Source of the DNA: Otatea glauca | Taxonomy: Eukaryota > Streptophyta > Magnoliopsida > Poales > Poaceae | NCBI GenBank assembly: GCA_036346275.1 | Contig: CM070723.1 | Coordinates: 48,748,743 to 48,812,742, forward strand | DNA: 64,000 bases | Direction of reading: 5' to 3' | Shown: positions 48,601-57,755 of the stretch, one piece after another | How the letters are laid out: the number at the start of each line of letters is the position of its first letter | How positions within the stretch are numbered: position 1 is the stretch's first letter | Made by a program: the position numbers and the translations under genes | The notes under the pieces: model-generated | The model's input: the letters and a program-made list of their open reading frames with translations, nothing else | Told to the model about the DNA's origin: nothing | Database searches by the model: none

Positions 48601-51600
48601 GTAAAAGTTATGGCTAAAATACCAAACCAATTAGAGCACCGATTTTGATGGCGTTAGATTTCATAGATAAGTTTCGAATCTGGATGGCTACCCAAAAGAT
48701 ATTTTGAAGATCCTTTTGTAAAGTTTCAGGAAAGTGCAAGAACGTGAAAATCCGAGTTCGTATGTAAAAGTTATGCATGAAATACCGAATTGGACAAAAT
48801 TGAAGGATTGAAGCTACACGAAGAAAAAACGATCACCAACTAAAACATGGACTCTAATGGATCAAAACCTAACAAAACTCACTAAAATACCATATTGAAG
48901 CTAAAGGTTGAATTTTTGTAGAGTAATTTTCAATTTATGATAGAAAACAAAAATTAATCTATAGTAATGAAATTCTCACCGGGCAACTTACGCTCTAATA
49001 TCACCTGATGAAAACTAATTTAGCCCGATCTTTCGATGAGAGTAATAACTACAATTGATTGATGTGACGTTGACTATGAGGCTACTTGACCGAGATAACC
49101 AAGTTTGTTCTGCAATCGCAACACCACACCCTTTGTCGTTATCAATCGTGCCCAACATAGTTGATCTTTCCTGCTAGCAATCGAGAATCAAGTAAGAAAG
49201 AAATAAGTGCAATCTGAATTGGAGGATGAAATATAAAGCTTTATTGACTAACGGAGAGGGCTGAAGTTGCCGTAGTTGGTCTAGTCGACACAAGTACACA
49301 ACTAATATTTTCTGAACAAAAAACCAATATAAACAAGTCTAAACCTAAAAGTGGCGGCCACAAAGGATATAAAGGGGAGCCGACATACTCCAACAGGAGG
49401 GGGCGCACACATATGTGGAGTCGGATTCCAACTCTATTACAAGGCCCAAGTTGGCCTAACAGGTGGTGTATCACCTTCTTTTGACGATTATGATGTATAT
49501 ACAATGAATTGAAAGATGAGGCTAGATCCATTGGAAAGGTCTCGTCGTCCTCTTCGATTCGAGTACTTAAACACCTCAAACAGACCCTGTATGTGAAAAG
49601 TTATGATCATTTTACTCGGGGCTGTCAGACTGACTTCAAACTAGTCTGGAATTTAAACAGGGTCGGCTTGGACTTGTTGTGGTAGTAATACCGCTTCCCT
49701 CACCTTGATTCCTGAGTAGAATAACATCAAATGATTTAGGTAGCAATCTATCCTCAATAGAAAAATTATGAACTCCTAGAAACAAGTTCACCTGATAATT
49801 CAATTGTCGTGCACGCGCCCTTGTCATAGGTTCTTGCTTAGCATCTTGTGGAGGATTGTTGTGTGTATCCAAAGAAGTGATATCCTCATCACATGGTCTC
49901 TCTACTGACACACCAAAGGAAGTGCGTTAATAGCTTGGCAACAAAAGATAATCATGTCTTGTGGGTAAAGCTGTATACACTCTACAGAGTTAAAACTACT
50001 TAAGTAGCTGTGCCCACGGTTATGGGCGGGCGAGGTACACTTTCACATTGTAGATTTTCTGATTTTGTTTTAAATAAAAATGGTGGTTTGGGAATCCGTA
50101 AGTAGATGGAACTCTCGGGTTATAGTTTGGCATATGGAGCTAGTTAGGTAGATGGAACCTGTTTTAGTTGTCTTATTAAAATCAATTATTGCAACTACAT
50201 TTGGTCAAATGGTGCTTTGTGAAACTACTAGTGGTATTTAAAGTTAAACATTGCTTTATGCTAAATGTGTAATACTAAGCCTTCAATTGTTCAACCTTGT
50301 ATATAGTTATCATGCATTATGTTTTCAAGACTTGTGGAGTACATTTTTTACTCACCCTGCAGCATTTCAACTTTTCACAGAGGAGTGTGCGGAAGTAGAA
50401 GGTGACTACAAGTTCTTTGCTTGTGGTTACAGTGAAGGAGAACTGGATTACTAGGACGCGTACTCCAGTCGATTGCATATTGGAAAAATAGATGAGATTA
50501 TCATGCTACTGTTTATTTTATTTCCACTGCTACTTTATTGAACTCAAGCCATGAGGCTGCTTATTTGTAATTGTTGGCTATGAGGCTAGTACCTTTTATT
50601 TAATTAATATTATCTGATTCGTGATATGGATGTGTTGTCATCACTGTTTCCACTGTGTGTTAGAAGTAATCTTGTAATAGGAAAGTTTTAGTTTGGAAGG
50701 TTTGTATTAAGAAAGTTTAGGATGAGGAGTTGAATTAGGACAAGGAAGTAGAATCCTATTCCGTTTGTGAGGGTTGTAGTTTTGGGTATAAATGCAGGGG
50801 TATGACTGAGTTTTGTAAGAAAAACAGAGCGAGAAGTAATAAAATAGAAAATTGTCTCAAAGATTTTTGACGTTCTGTTCCAACAATTGGTATCAGAGCC
50901 TAAGGTTTTGGATTAACCCACTGCCCCAGGAGGAGGAGACTCCTGGGGCGGCACCCGAGAAGGCAGGCTATCATCGCTAAGCGATGTAGGCATCGAGGGC
51001 GCGAGAAGCGGCACGACGGCGTGCTAGCCGGTGGTGGTTGGCGGCGTCGTTCGGGCCGGCACATGTGGAAGAAGGGCAGTCATGAAGAAAAGAAAGAAAA
51101 AGAGGCCGACGCGGGCTGCGGTGGCGTGCTGATGGCGAGGTTCGCCACGTAGTTTTAGTTGAACCGGTGGAAGGGGACGGCCACGCCTACTGTTGCTTCA
51201 TCGAGGAGGCGGCGTCGCGCGCTCTAGCGTGAGCCAGAGGTCGTTCGCGTGAACTGCGGCTGTGCACGAGGAGAGAGAAGGCATCAGGAGATAGCAAGCA
51301 GCAGAGATGGTGCCGTTGCATGCGTGCAGGAGATGGAGAAGATCGCGCTGGCCAAGTCGACGGGCTTGGAGCAGAAGCAGATCAACAACTGGTTCACAAC
51401 CAGCGGAAGCGACACTGGAAGCCGTCGGAAGAGATGCAGTTCACGGCCATGTAGCAGGAAGAAAAAAGGAGACGTGCATGTGCATGCAGTAGTTGTGCAT
51501 GGTAGCAGTTGCAGGAAAGAAGTCCCTGGTGTTCGGATGAAGCAGAAGCAACTCACGTGAGGTGGCTGCAACGTGGGACGTGCGGCACCAAAACGATCTT

Positions 51601-53315
51601 GTCTCACGATTTCGCATTGCTCAAGTCTACGAGCGACTCGAGTTGCTAGGGGAGGAAATCTACGGCGCAGTGTACTCGGCGTGAGACACCAAGGCCTGCC
51701 GGTTCGTCGTCGTGAAGCTGCCCAGCAAGTAGGCAGCGAGACCGAGCTGGCCGAGCTCGTCACCCGACAGGCGTACGTCGTTTCTTCGGGGACGAGTTCC
51801 AGCTCGGTGAAGAGACGTTGCTGAAGCAACAGGTGGTTGCGAGGGCTGTGCCGACAATCGAGAAAACAACAATAGTTTAATGCTCAGCATATTTTGTTTC
51901 TCGTCGTGCCTTTTTCGCAGTATCATAACACAGGCGTTAGGAGGACGCAGAGGCACCAGGTGGGTGCAGCACAGGCGTCAGGAGGACGTAGAGACACCAG
52001 GTGGGTGCGGGTGTAGGCGATTCCGGAGAAGAGGAAGACGTTGTTTCATGTACGCAGGCGAGACATCGCAAAGGAGTTCGCGCTCACACAGAACGAGCTG
52101 AACAAGTTCTTAGAGATGAGAGAGAAGATCAGCGTGATCAAAGGTATTACAAGATTAGGGAGGAAAATGTTAGAAGTAATCTTGTAATAGGAAAGTTTTA
52201 GTTTGGAAAGTTTGTATTAAGAAAGTTTAGGATGAGGAGTTGAATTAGGACAAGGAAGTAGAATCCTATTCCGTTTGTGAGGGTTGTAGTTTTGGGTATA
52301 AATAGAGGGGTATGACTGAGTTTTGTAAAAGAACAGAGCGAGAAGTAATAAAAGAGAAAATTGTCCTAAAATTTTTTAACGTTCTATTCCAACACTGTAT
52401 GCACTAGCTTGATCCTGAACTAGTGTAATTATACATAGAGGGTTTGGATTTGAAAATCCGGTCCCGACACTCTCTCCTCGGCACGGCTGTTAGATCAAGA
52501 AATGGGGCTAGTTTCTTGATGGATCGATGGACGGTGCTTACTTGTTGAGCCTTGCTTACTGTCTTGGCATGGAGATTTAGCTTTTTCTAGGTTTTGCCAT
52601 CTCAGGTTATCCTACTGCAAAAGGGACTAGGATAAAGTTAGCTGGTTAGATCGGTACAGTACTACCTGTGTGGTGGTTCTTGACCATGGACTAGGGCTTA
52701 GGACCGAGCAGGGAGAGTAGGCTGTGGAATTTGTGGTTCAAGAATTTAAGATTCAGTAAGCTCAGGCGCTCAGCTCAGGGAGGGAGCGAGAGAGGGAGAG
52801 AGAGCGTGGAAAAAGAAAAAAAGGATGGACGTGTCTTTCGATTGCGAGCAGGGTTGTAGCAATGGTGGTGAACGATGACTGTCAACGATGACTGTCGACG
52901 AAAGTGGCGATGCCTAATTTGGCATTGGGAATTAACATAATGTCACTTTGATCAATTCATAGGCAACATCGCTGATCTTGTTTGCACGTGTGGGCATGCA
53001 TCTGTATCTGCTATTATGTGGTTCCTCAACACATGATCTTTATGGCATTTTTTATGCCGACGACACTTCCCACAATTGTTTCTTATTTCGTTGCATCACA
53101 AAGTTATTACAAACAGACTTATTAACCGTGTGCTTCCATGTGTCCTTATTTTCCATTCCCTTCTCGATGGCGATTTACAGAAGCTTGAACTAATGCTATG
53201 TGTGCTCCCATTGCAGCGTCCTTATGTGGTTTACCCTCCTGAAGGCCCGCGACCACCACCGCCTGAAGAACTTCGCGAAAGGGCTCGGGAGATAGCTCGC
53301 AAGAGGCAACAATAA
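39560..53315 (+). CDS. PET100: PET100-like cytochrome c oxidase assembly protein, two exons, 13.5-kb intron
   Basis: Exon 1 encodes [20 protein letters not shown] and a hydrophobic membrane segment ([13 protein letters not shown]), ending KALKKLMGL. Exon 2 encodes [20 protein letters not shown] and the basic tail to a TAA. Together they give about 75 aa, the size of plant PET100 homologues. PET100 is a small inner-mitochondrial-membrane protein that helps assemble complex IV. Exon 2 has a clean acceptor (TTGCAG) in phase 0. The phase-matched donor after CTC (39688) reads TT, not GT, so normal splicing is doubtful. Phase-0 GT sites at 39719 and 39725 would add 10 or 12 residues. The intron contains three LTR insertions. 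The gene may be impaired. Confidence 0.75.
41799..42684 (-). repeat. 3' LTR of the CRM-like element
   Basis: 886 bp, TGATGAAAAC at its left edge and CCTCATCA at its right edge. It aligns over its full length with 49006-49891. Confidence 0.85.
42685..42697 (-). other. Polypurine tract of the CRM-like element
   Basis: AAGTGGGGGAGGA on the - strand ends where the LTR starts with TGATGAGGAC. Confidence 0.7.
42696..44108 (-). pseudogene. Integrase region of the CRM-like pol
   Basis: The zinc-binding module at 43826-43512 has [16 protein letters not shown] and [11 protein letters not shown]. Broken core frames follow at about 43500-43230. The C-terminal part at 43202-42696 has [20 protein letters not shown] and [14 protein letters not shown], then an acidic tail ending at a stop inside the polypurine tract. 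Integrase would insert the cDNA. At least two frameshifts are present. Confidence 0.78.
44145..45438 (-). pseudogene. Reverse transcriptase and RNase H region of the CRM-like pol
   Basis: RT entry at 45438-45160 ([20 protein letters not shown]). The catalytic region near 44780-44750 reads [14 protein letters not shown] thumb at 44726-44436 ([18 protein letters not shown]). RNase H at 44435-44145 ([38 protein letters not shown]). Frameshifts and stops divide the blocks. Confidence 0.78.
45510..47218 (-). pseudogene. gag and protease region of the CRM-like element
   Basis: Gag begins near 47218-47012 with an acidic segment, followed at 46999-46793 by [20 protein letters not shown]. The zinc knuckle [14 protein letters not shown] is at about 46240-46190. 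The protease, 46154-45510, contains [20 protein letters not shown], with D in place of the expected active-site DTG/DSG style typical of this group, and [15 protein letters not shown]. Stops occur between the blocks. Confidence 0.75.
47390..49005 (-). other. 5' leader of the CRM-like element, including PBS
   Basis: A non-coding region about 1.6 kb long between the 5' LTR and gag. A degenerate PBS (TGATATTAGAGC on the - strand) is at about 48991-49003. A TTTTC-rich tract lies at 47930-47990. No gene was seen. Confidence 0.55.
49006..49891 (-). repeat. 5' LTR of the CRM-like element
   Basis: 886 bp, the same length as the other LTR, with many scattered substitutions. It holds a - strand frame with a conserved [20 protein letters not shown] segment, normally the C-terminal tail of pol running into the 3' LTR. 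Confidence 0.85.
50658..50885 (+). repeat. 5' LTR of the KNOX-carrying element
   Basis: 228 bp, from TGTTAGAAGTAATCTTG to CTGTTCCAACA. It contains TATAAATGCAGGGG (a likely TATA box) at about 50790 and AATAAAATAG near 50838 as a possible poly(A) signal. Nearly identical to 52168-52394. Confidence 0.9.
50888..50900 (+). other. Primer binding site of the KNOX-carrying element
   Basis: TGGTATCAGAGCC, an exact iMet-tRNA primer site, lies two bases after the 5' LTR. Confidence 0.88.
51339..51454 (+). pseudogene. Captured KNOX homeodomain fragment
   Basis: The frame reads [19 protein letters not shown] and then, after a 1-bp deletion near 51396, continues in the next frame as [18 protein letters not shown] with a TAG. 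This is the second half of a KNOX-type TALE homeodomain: helix 3 with the WF.N.R recognition signature, and the conserved KPSEEMQF tail. The closest parents would be class I KNOX genes (knotted1/OSH family). Only the C-terminal part is present and helix 1 is missing. The frameshift means no intact domain is made unless corrected. Flanking GC-rich sequence could be other captured parts. Confidence 0.85.
51600..51745 (+). pseudogene. Possible captured protein kinase N-lobe fragment
   Basis: One frame reads [18 protein letters not shown], a stop, then [15 protein letters not shown]. The spacing resembles a kinase glycine loop (GxGxxGxVY) followed by the VAVK lysine, with one glycine changed. The fragment is short and contains stops, so this is tentative. 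Confidence 0.35.
52154..52167 (+). other. Polypurine tract of the KNOX-carrying element
   Basis: ATTAGGGAGGAAAA lies directly before the 3' LTR. Confidence 0.7.
52168..52394 (+). repeat. 3' LTR of the KNOX-carrying element
   Basis: 227 bp, from TGTTAGAAGTAATCTTG to CTATTCCAACA. It differs from the 5' LTR at only a handful of positions, so this is the youngest-looking LTR pair in the window. Confidence 0.9.
52470..53216 (+). other. Original 3' part of the PET100 intron
   Basis: Non-repetitive sequence between the last LTR and exon 2, with a GAGA-type tract at 52780-52810 and an acceptor TTGCAG at 53211-53216. Removing the insertions leaves an ancestral intron of roughly 0.8 kb. Confidence 0.55.
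53217..53315 (+). CDS. PET100: PET100-like gene, exon 2
   Basis: It encodes [20 protein letters not shown] and a charged [13 protein letters not shown] tail, ending TAA at 53313-53315. The [16 protein letters not shown] segment is highly characteristic of plant PET100 homologues. Confidence 0.85.
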   Translation, partial: RPYVVYPPEGPRPPPPEELRERAREIARKRQQ

Positions 53316-54164
53316 ATGAGTGGATCGTGATCGCTTCAGACGGTTCTTACTCAGATCATTCGCTGAATGAGTTTACAATTGCACCTGAGAGGAAATTCAG
53401 ATAAAAGGAAGACAAGTTAACTGTTGCTGTCAATATGTCACAGGTGTATGGTCGTCAATAACTTCGTTTGCTGCTGTTAGGTTTGAAAGAAACAGTAGCT
53501 CCTGTTTCTACCTATGAGCCATGGTTTGATGGATCGTGGAAATTATGAGATCTGTTTGGGAGGGAGGAGTAAAAGAGCTGTTTGTGAGTTGCGAGGAAGG
53601 ATAGGCACTATATTTTCTGTTCTGGCTCATTATTGAAATCGAGTAAAAAACCAAATCAAGCTAGGACAAAGTACTCCTGCACACTGGTGCTACTTCCACT
53701 TATCCCGCTCTACCAGCTCCATATCGTGTAATGGAAAAATTACCTCTTGTGCCATATTACGCAAACGAAAGATCTTTACACTTGATATCTGATAACATCA
53801 GGATTTGCATCATTTGAGCTTGAACTGTTATTCTTCAGCATTTTACATCAACCAACTCCCGGATCACAAATGCATACACTCGAAACCTCATGCAGATTTT
53901 TTACCCTTTTCTCAGGCTGCCAGTTCCGCTTTTGTTTCGCATAAATATATACATATAGATGAAAGACAATAATTCATCATTAGCATTTGCATCGTTTGAA
54001 TCTGAATAATAATCAAAGAATGAGGCAGTAAGAACTAAGGACTATACGTCCGTTAAGCGTAAATACTCTGTACTTGGGTTACAAAAGAAGCTTCTTACAG
54101 CCAGGACCAGCATCCTTTTATCATCTGCTCATTGTGTTGCATAGGGTTCAAGGGCCTCTAAGGA
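53316..54164. other. PET100 3' region and spacer
   Basis: It probably includes the 3' UTR of the PET100-like gene. No clear poly(A) signal was fixed and no other gene was seen. Confidence 0.4.
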
Positions 54165-54719
54165 GGGGATGTGGAATATAAGAACCCGGGTACCCTCATG
54201 ACAAGCCCAAGAGGGAGGCCCAGAAGATACTCTCCGCGTCAGGCCCCGCTGCCGTGCGCAAGAGGACATATCCTAAAGGAAGTTGAACGTATATTTAGAT
54301 ATGATAGATACGGTTGTAATCCGAGTCGTTAATAGGGTAGATAAAGATGTAAACTCTATCCTATTAACTGACTAGAATCTTGTAACCGATCGGAATCTCC
54401 AAACCGATCAGGACTCTGTAAGCCGCCCCACCCCCGCTATATAAGGGAGAGGGTGGGCAACAACATAGGGATCCGATCATCCAAGCATAGAGCGATCAAG
54501 CCATAGAGCATAGCACACCTCATATTGCCCAGAGCATATTAGCGCTTTGAGCGATCTTAGATCCAAGAGATCTATATAATCCCAGCACACAGGACTAGGG
54601 TATTATCTCCTCCGCGAGAGCCTGAACCTGTCTAAACCCCTTGTCTTATGTGACCTTCGAGTTTGAGATCTAGCGCCTACCCCATAAATTTATTGCCGAC
54701 TACAAAAGTCGACAGGGGG
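54165..54719 (+). mobile_element. Solo LTR, 545 bp (duplication GGGGA/GGGGG)
   Basis: The LTR at 54170-54714 begins TGTGGAATATAAGAACCCGG and ends AAAAGTCGACA. Flanking 5-mers are GGGGA and GGGGG, four of five identical. A TATATAAGGGAGAGGGTGGG promoter-like box is at about 54439. Its style (CCTCCGCGAG...CCTGAACCTGTC) is like grass Tat/RIRE2-type LTRs. No internal region is present. Confidence 0.7.
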
Positions 54720-55119
54720 GTGTTAGGGGCCTTATCCGTAAGAAGAGGCAGAGATCAACCCAGACTAACGTAGGAAGAAACAGTTAAAAGAGATTTAGAT
54801 ATTGGAACATTCCTAAAGATTTTGAGTTGGATAGGAGTGCATGAAAGTTGAAGGTCCACTTAACAGAATCATGATTTAAGATCGAAGGTTTAGAGGTTTT
54901 ATTGACTTTAATTGAGTTTCTTTCCTAGCCTATCCTAACCTATTTGGGACAAAAGACTTGGTAGTTATTGTTGCATGGGGTTGAAAAGAATCTTAGATCC
55001 ATTGCAAGCGCACCGAAGAGAATCAATATGCGACTGTCATCTTCTGATCATAACGTGGACGTGTTCAACAATTCGTACCATTCATCCTTCCCCTTCTTTC
55101 AAATATGCAAGGGATTATT
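54720..55119. other. Spacer downstream of the GBP pseudogene
   Basis: No gene or repeat was recognised. It may include the old 3' UTR of the GBP-family gene on the - strand. Confidence 0.35.
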
Positions 55120-57210
55120 AATCTGTTCTTGGGCGACTGGAGCTTCTGTAAGAACCATTGTACAGGGGTAGCAATGACCTGCCAATTCGTTTCCTTCCAC
55201 CGAGGCAACGCCAATAAAGAGCTAAAAAGAATAGCATGACGACAATTGGGATCGCCCATCTGCACAAGAACATTTTTGTAAGAGTAATAAATGCAGTCGA
55301 ACTGAGGTTTACATACGCGTTTTAGACTCATATTAAAGCTTACCTGTCAAGATCAAGAACAGGGCTGTACACAATAGTTTCCCATGAAGAGAGAACGATG
55401 TGCCAGATAGGATTGTAGTACAGCGACTCTGACGACCAGAGCAATCTTGTGTATGTCTCCAGGAAGATGAACATCATTCACGCAGCAATTTCAAGTAAAA
55501 AGAACTTGATGATGAATTGGCCAATGACCACCATGACTAGGGAGGAACGTCACCAACCAATTGAAGAGCTTGTTATTGCACTCCTTGATAAAAAGAGCAC
55601 GGGACCTTGCAAGCATCTGGAAGCATGCATATGAATTAGAATTAGCTCATTAATATCAGGAGAGATCATCTATAGGTTTCAGCAAGAAAAGGTCAGCAGT
55701 AGAGCACACAGTTGGAAACATGCATTAAGTTTCAGGCACTCAAAATGCAGCAAATTCAGAAATAGTGTGAGCTGGCATTTAACAGACAAATGGAGGGTGG
55801 AAAGAGACATATTTTATTTTCTACCTTTAGCATCTCGATGATTATCGCTTTGATTTCTTTTGTTATTCATAAATCATGAAAGTGCTTTAGACAAGTTCTA
55901 CACAGTTACCTACCTGAATGGGTGTTTATTTTGAAATAAAAAATTCAACAAAAAAAAGTAGCAGAATAAACAGCCTGATCTGTCATCAAGAACTAAATTG
56001 GAAAACTTATAGAACACAATGCAAAATCTGAAAGTCAAAATGTGATCTGCAATTTTGATTAGTGGGTAAACAAATAGTATAGTACACCTAACAGCTCCAT
56101 GCATTATCCTCAAAATCTATCAGTGTTAGTCATGGTCCGATGTCTTCATGGAAGCTGTCTTAAGTTAAAAGAGAGAAACCTTTGACATTCGAAGTCCATA
56201 GCTTTCCTTGGCAAGCTTCACAGACTCCATTTGAAAACTTACATTGCAGCGAAGAAATCCTGCCTTAAATTTTGCCATTGAAGGAAGCTTCAAGACTTGA
56301 AGGTAGTCCATTTTATATTCACGCTCTGAGAACCTTGCATCGCAGAGCTTTGATGACTGATAAGTTTCTGAAGACCTAAAAAGAATACCCAGTTAAGAAT
56401 ATTGAAGATATTATCCATAATTCGATATTGCATAGGCTGCAAGTGACACGGTATTAAAGCTGACGAAAATAGCTATTTACCCTATAAGGGCTGGTTTGGA
56501 ATGTAGGAATTTCAAAAGAAATAATTCGATTCCCACAGGAATCTGGAACAATTCCTATGTTCCAAACAAAGTCTAAAAATTATGAAATTAGTCAAAGTGT
56601 GTCTCCACAAAATGTACTACACACTACACTATCGAACTCAGTAGCAGACTACACTATCGTATGCAGCTTATAGCAGACTGCACTATCGAACTTTGCTTAT
56701 AGCAGTGAGTATACAGAATCGAGAATTTCATAAGTGAAGATCATAGCACCCCTCAGTGAGATATCGGATTTCTACCACATATTTCAACTCATATTAACTG
56801 AAACATTGATGATGTTCTGTATTTCATTAACTGATCATGGAAGATACATAATTTAAACTGCATAAATATTGAGTACTGTCAGGCCAACCTTTTTTATCTG
56901 TTCATCAAGCTTGAGGATGTATTGAGAAGCATGATGTTTACCAAAATGCTGCTTGTCGAAGAGCTTTCTAGCTTCATCTTTTGCCAACTCGTGAATCTAC
57001 TGAAGTTTATCCACTAATATTGGTAGAACTTTAGAGAATATTTTACAAGAATGTATCAAGATTAAAGATACATCAAATGAACACACCAAGAAGTATTACC
57101 TACCCTAGGAAGGATAAACTCCTTCCCATTTAGAGTTCTACCCTGCACAATTTTTGGTTTTATCATTGATGCAACTACTTGCCTCAATTGGTCCCTCCTT
57201 TTTACATACA
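55120..57210 (-). pseudogene. Guanylate-binding-protein family gene, 3' exons only, broken
   Basis: Recognisable - strand exons are: about 57210-57114 (RDQLRQVVASMIKPKIVQGR), about 57040-56889 (IHELAKDEARKLFDKQHFGK), 56375-56180 (YKMDYLQVLKLPSMAKFKAG), 55616-55344 (membrane-anchor region, WSSESLYYNP), and 55259-55120 (WAIPIVVMLFFLALYWRCLG to TAA). Most junctions keep GT-AG signals. They match the C-terminal helical and transmembrane part of plant GBP-like GTPases. The GTPase domain is absent. In-frame stops occur at 56997-56999 (before IHELAK) and at 55478-55480, and the frame shifts near 55535. A Tourist MITE lies in one intron. Confidence 0.8.
56485..56576. mobile_element. 86-bp Tourist-like MITE with TAA duplication
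   Basis: The element, 56488-56573, has inverted ends: GGGCTGGTTTGGAATGTAGG against CCTATGTTCCAAACAAAGTC. TAA flanks both sides (56485-56487, 56574-56576). It is PIF/Harbinger type and lies in an intron of the GBP pseudogene. Confidence 0.75.
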
Positions 57211-57755
57211 AGGTTCAAGTTCTTGGTCCTCCATATCGCATAACTTTGTTCTTTGCGGATGAGGCTGGAAAAGAATAATTTCATCGTCTCAACATTTATA
57301 GGTGTAAATAGAATAGCGTAGAATCATTAAAATAAAATACAGATAGGAGTATAGGTAGGATAATACTAAAAACCTGTATGGATTGTTATCAAGCTTGAAA
57401 GGACAATGTTAAACACATGTAAGTGTTCCCTCCACCACGTTCATGTTTAACACATTTATTTGGCAGACAAGCACTAGATAAATTTCATGCACATTATGAG
57501 AAGTACAACAATGTGACATATTTGATATCCCAAATTGCTAAACATTCACGACCATCAATGCAGCTAATGATGATGCAGAACATGAAACACAAGGAAGTCT
57601 CGTTACAACGCACCTGGGGCTGGGGCAAGCTGAATGCAGTACTGTTGTCACCCATAACTCCCGAAGAGTCTCTGATTTGGTTGACCCAATATAACATGAA
57701 AACCATTTTTCTCCAACCAAACAGTGCAGTTTTGACATGACCTCTTGCTCCTTTG
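57211..57755. other. Spacer upstream of the GBP remnant
   Basis: No further GBP exons were found. A + strand open frame at 57423-57740 has no recognisable domain and unconvincing composition. Confidence 0.35.

Larger units (their letters stand above)
41794..49896 (-). mobile_element. CRM-like Ty3 chromovirus retrotransposon, 8.1 kb, defective
   Basis: The element, 41799-49891, is bounded by 886-bp LTRs. Flanking 5-mers are CATGA and CATGG (4 of 5 identical). In - strand order: 5' LTR, degenerate iMet PBS, gag with CCHC knuckle, protease, RT, RNase H, integrase, polypurine tract, 3' LTR. Pol has no chromodomain after integrase, and a conserved peptide ([10 protein letters not shown]) is encoded inside the LTR. 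Both are features I associate with the CRM/centromeric clade; that assignment is an inference. Multiple frameshifts and stops make it inactive. It is nested in the long solo LTR. Confidence 0.82.
50653..52399 (+). mobile_element. Small LTR retrotransposon carrying captured gene fragments (KNOX homeobox)
   Basis: The element, 50658-52394 (1737 bp), has ~228-bp LTRs, an exact iMet PBS and a polypurine tract, but no gag or pol. The internal 1.28 kb is GC-rich, unlike its surroundings. It contains a segment of a KNOX homeodomain and perhaps other gene pieces. Flanking 5-mers CTGTG (50653-50657) and CTGTA (52395-52399) match at four of five positions. The design recalls maize Bs1, an LTR element with transduced host gene segments. 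It must have moved with enzymes from another element. It is nested in the long solo LTR. Confidence 0.85.
39724..52469 (+). mobile_element. Long solo LTR (Tekay-like) split by two later insertions, in the PET100 intron
   Basis: Pieces at 39724-41798, 49897-50657 and 52400-52469 together make one LTR of about 2.9 kb. It begins TGTAACATTCCAAATTT and ends ATCCGGTCCCGACA. The start and end resemble the element-sense LTR of the 12.9-kb element (TGTAACACCC ... GGGGCCCGGCA), and an inner segment (ACTACTTAAGTAGCTGTGCCC) is homologous to it. It has no internal domain, so it is a solo LTR. CTCTC occurs on both sides but the left edge lies in a CT/GT simple repeat, so the duplication is uncertain. Confidence 0.65.
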
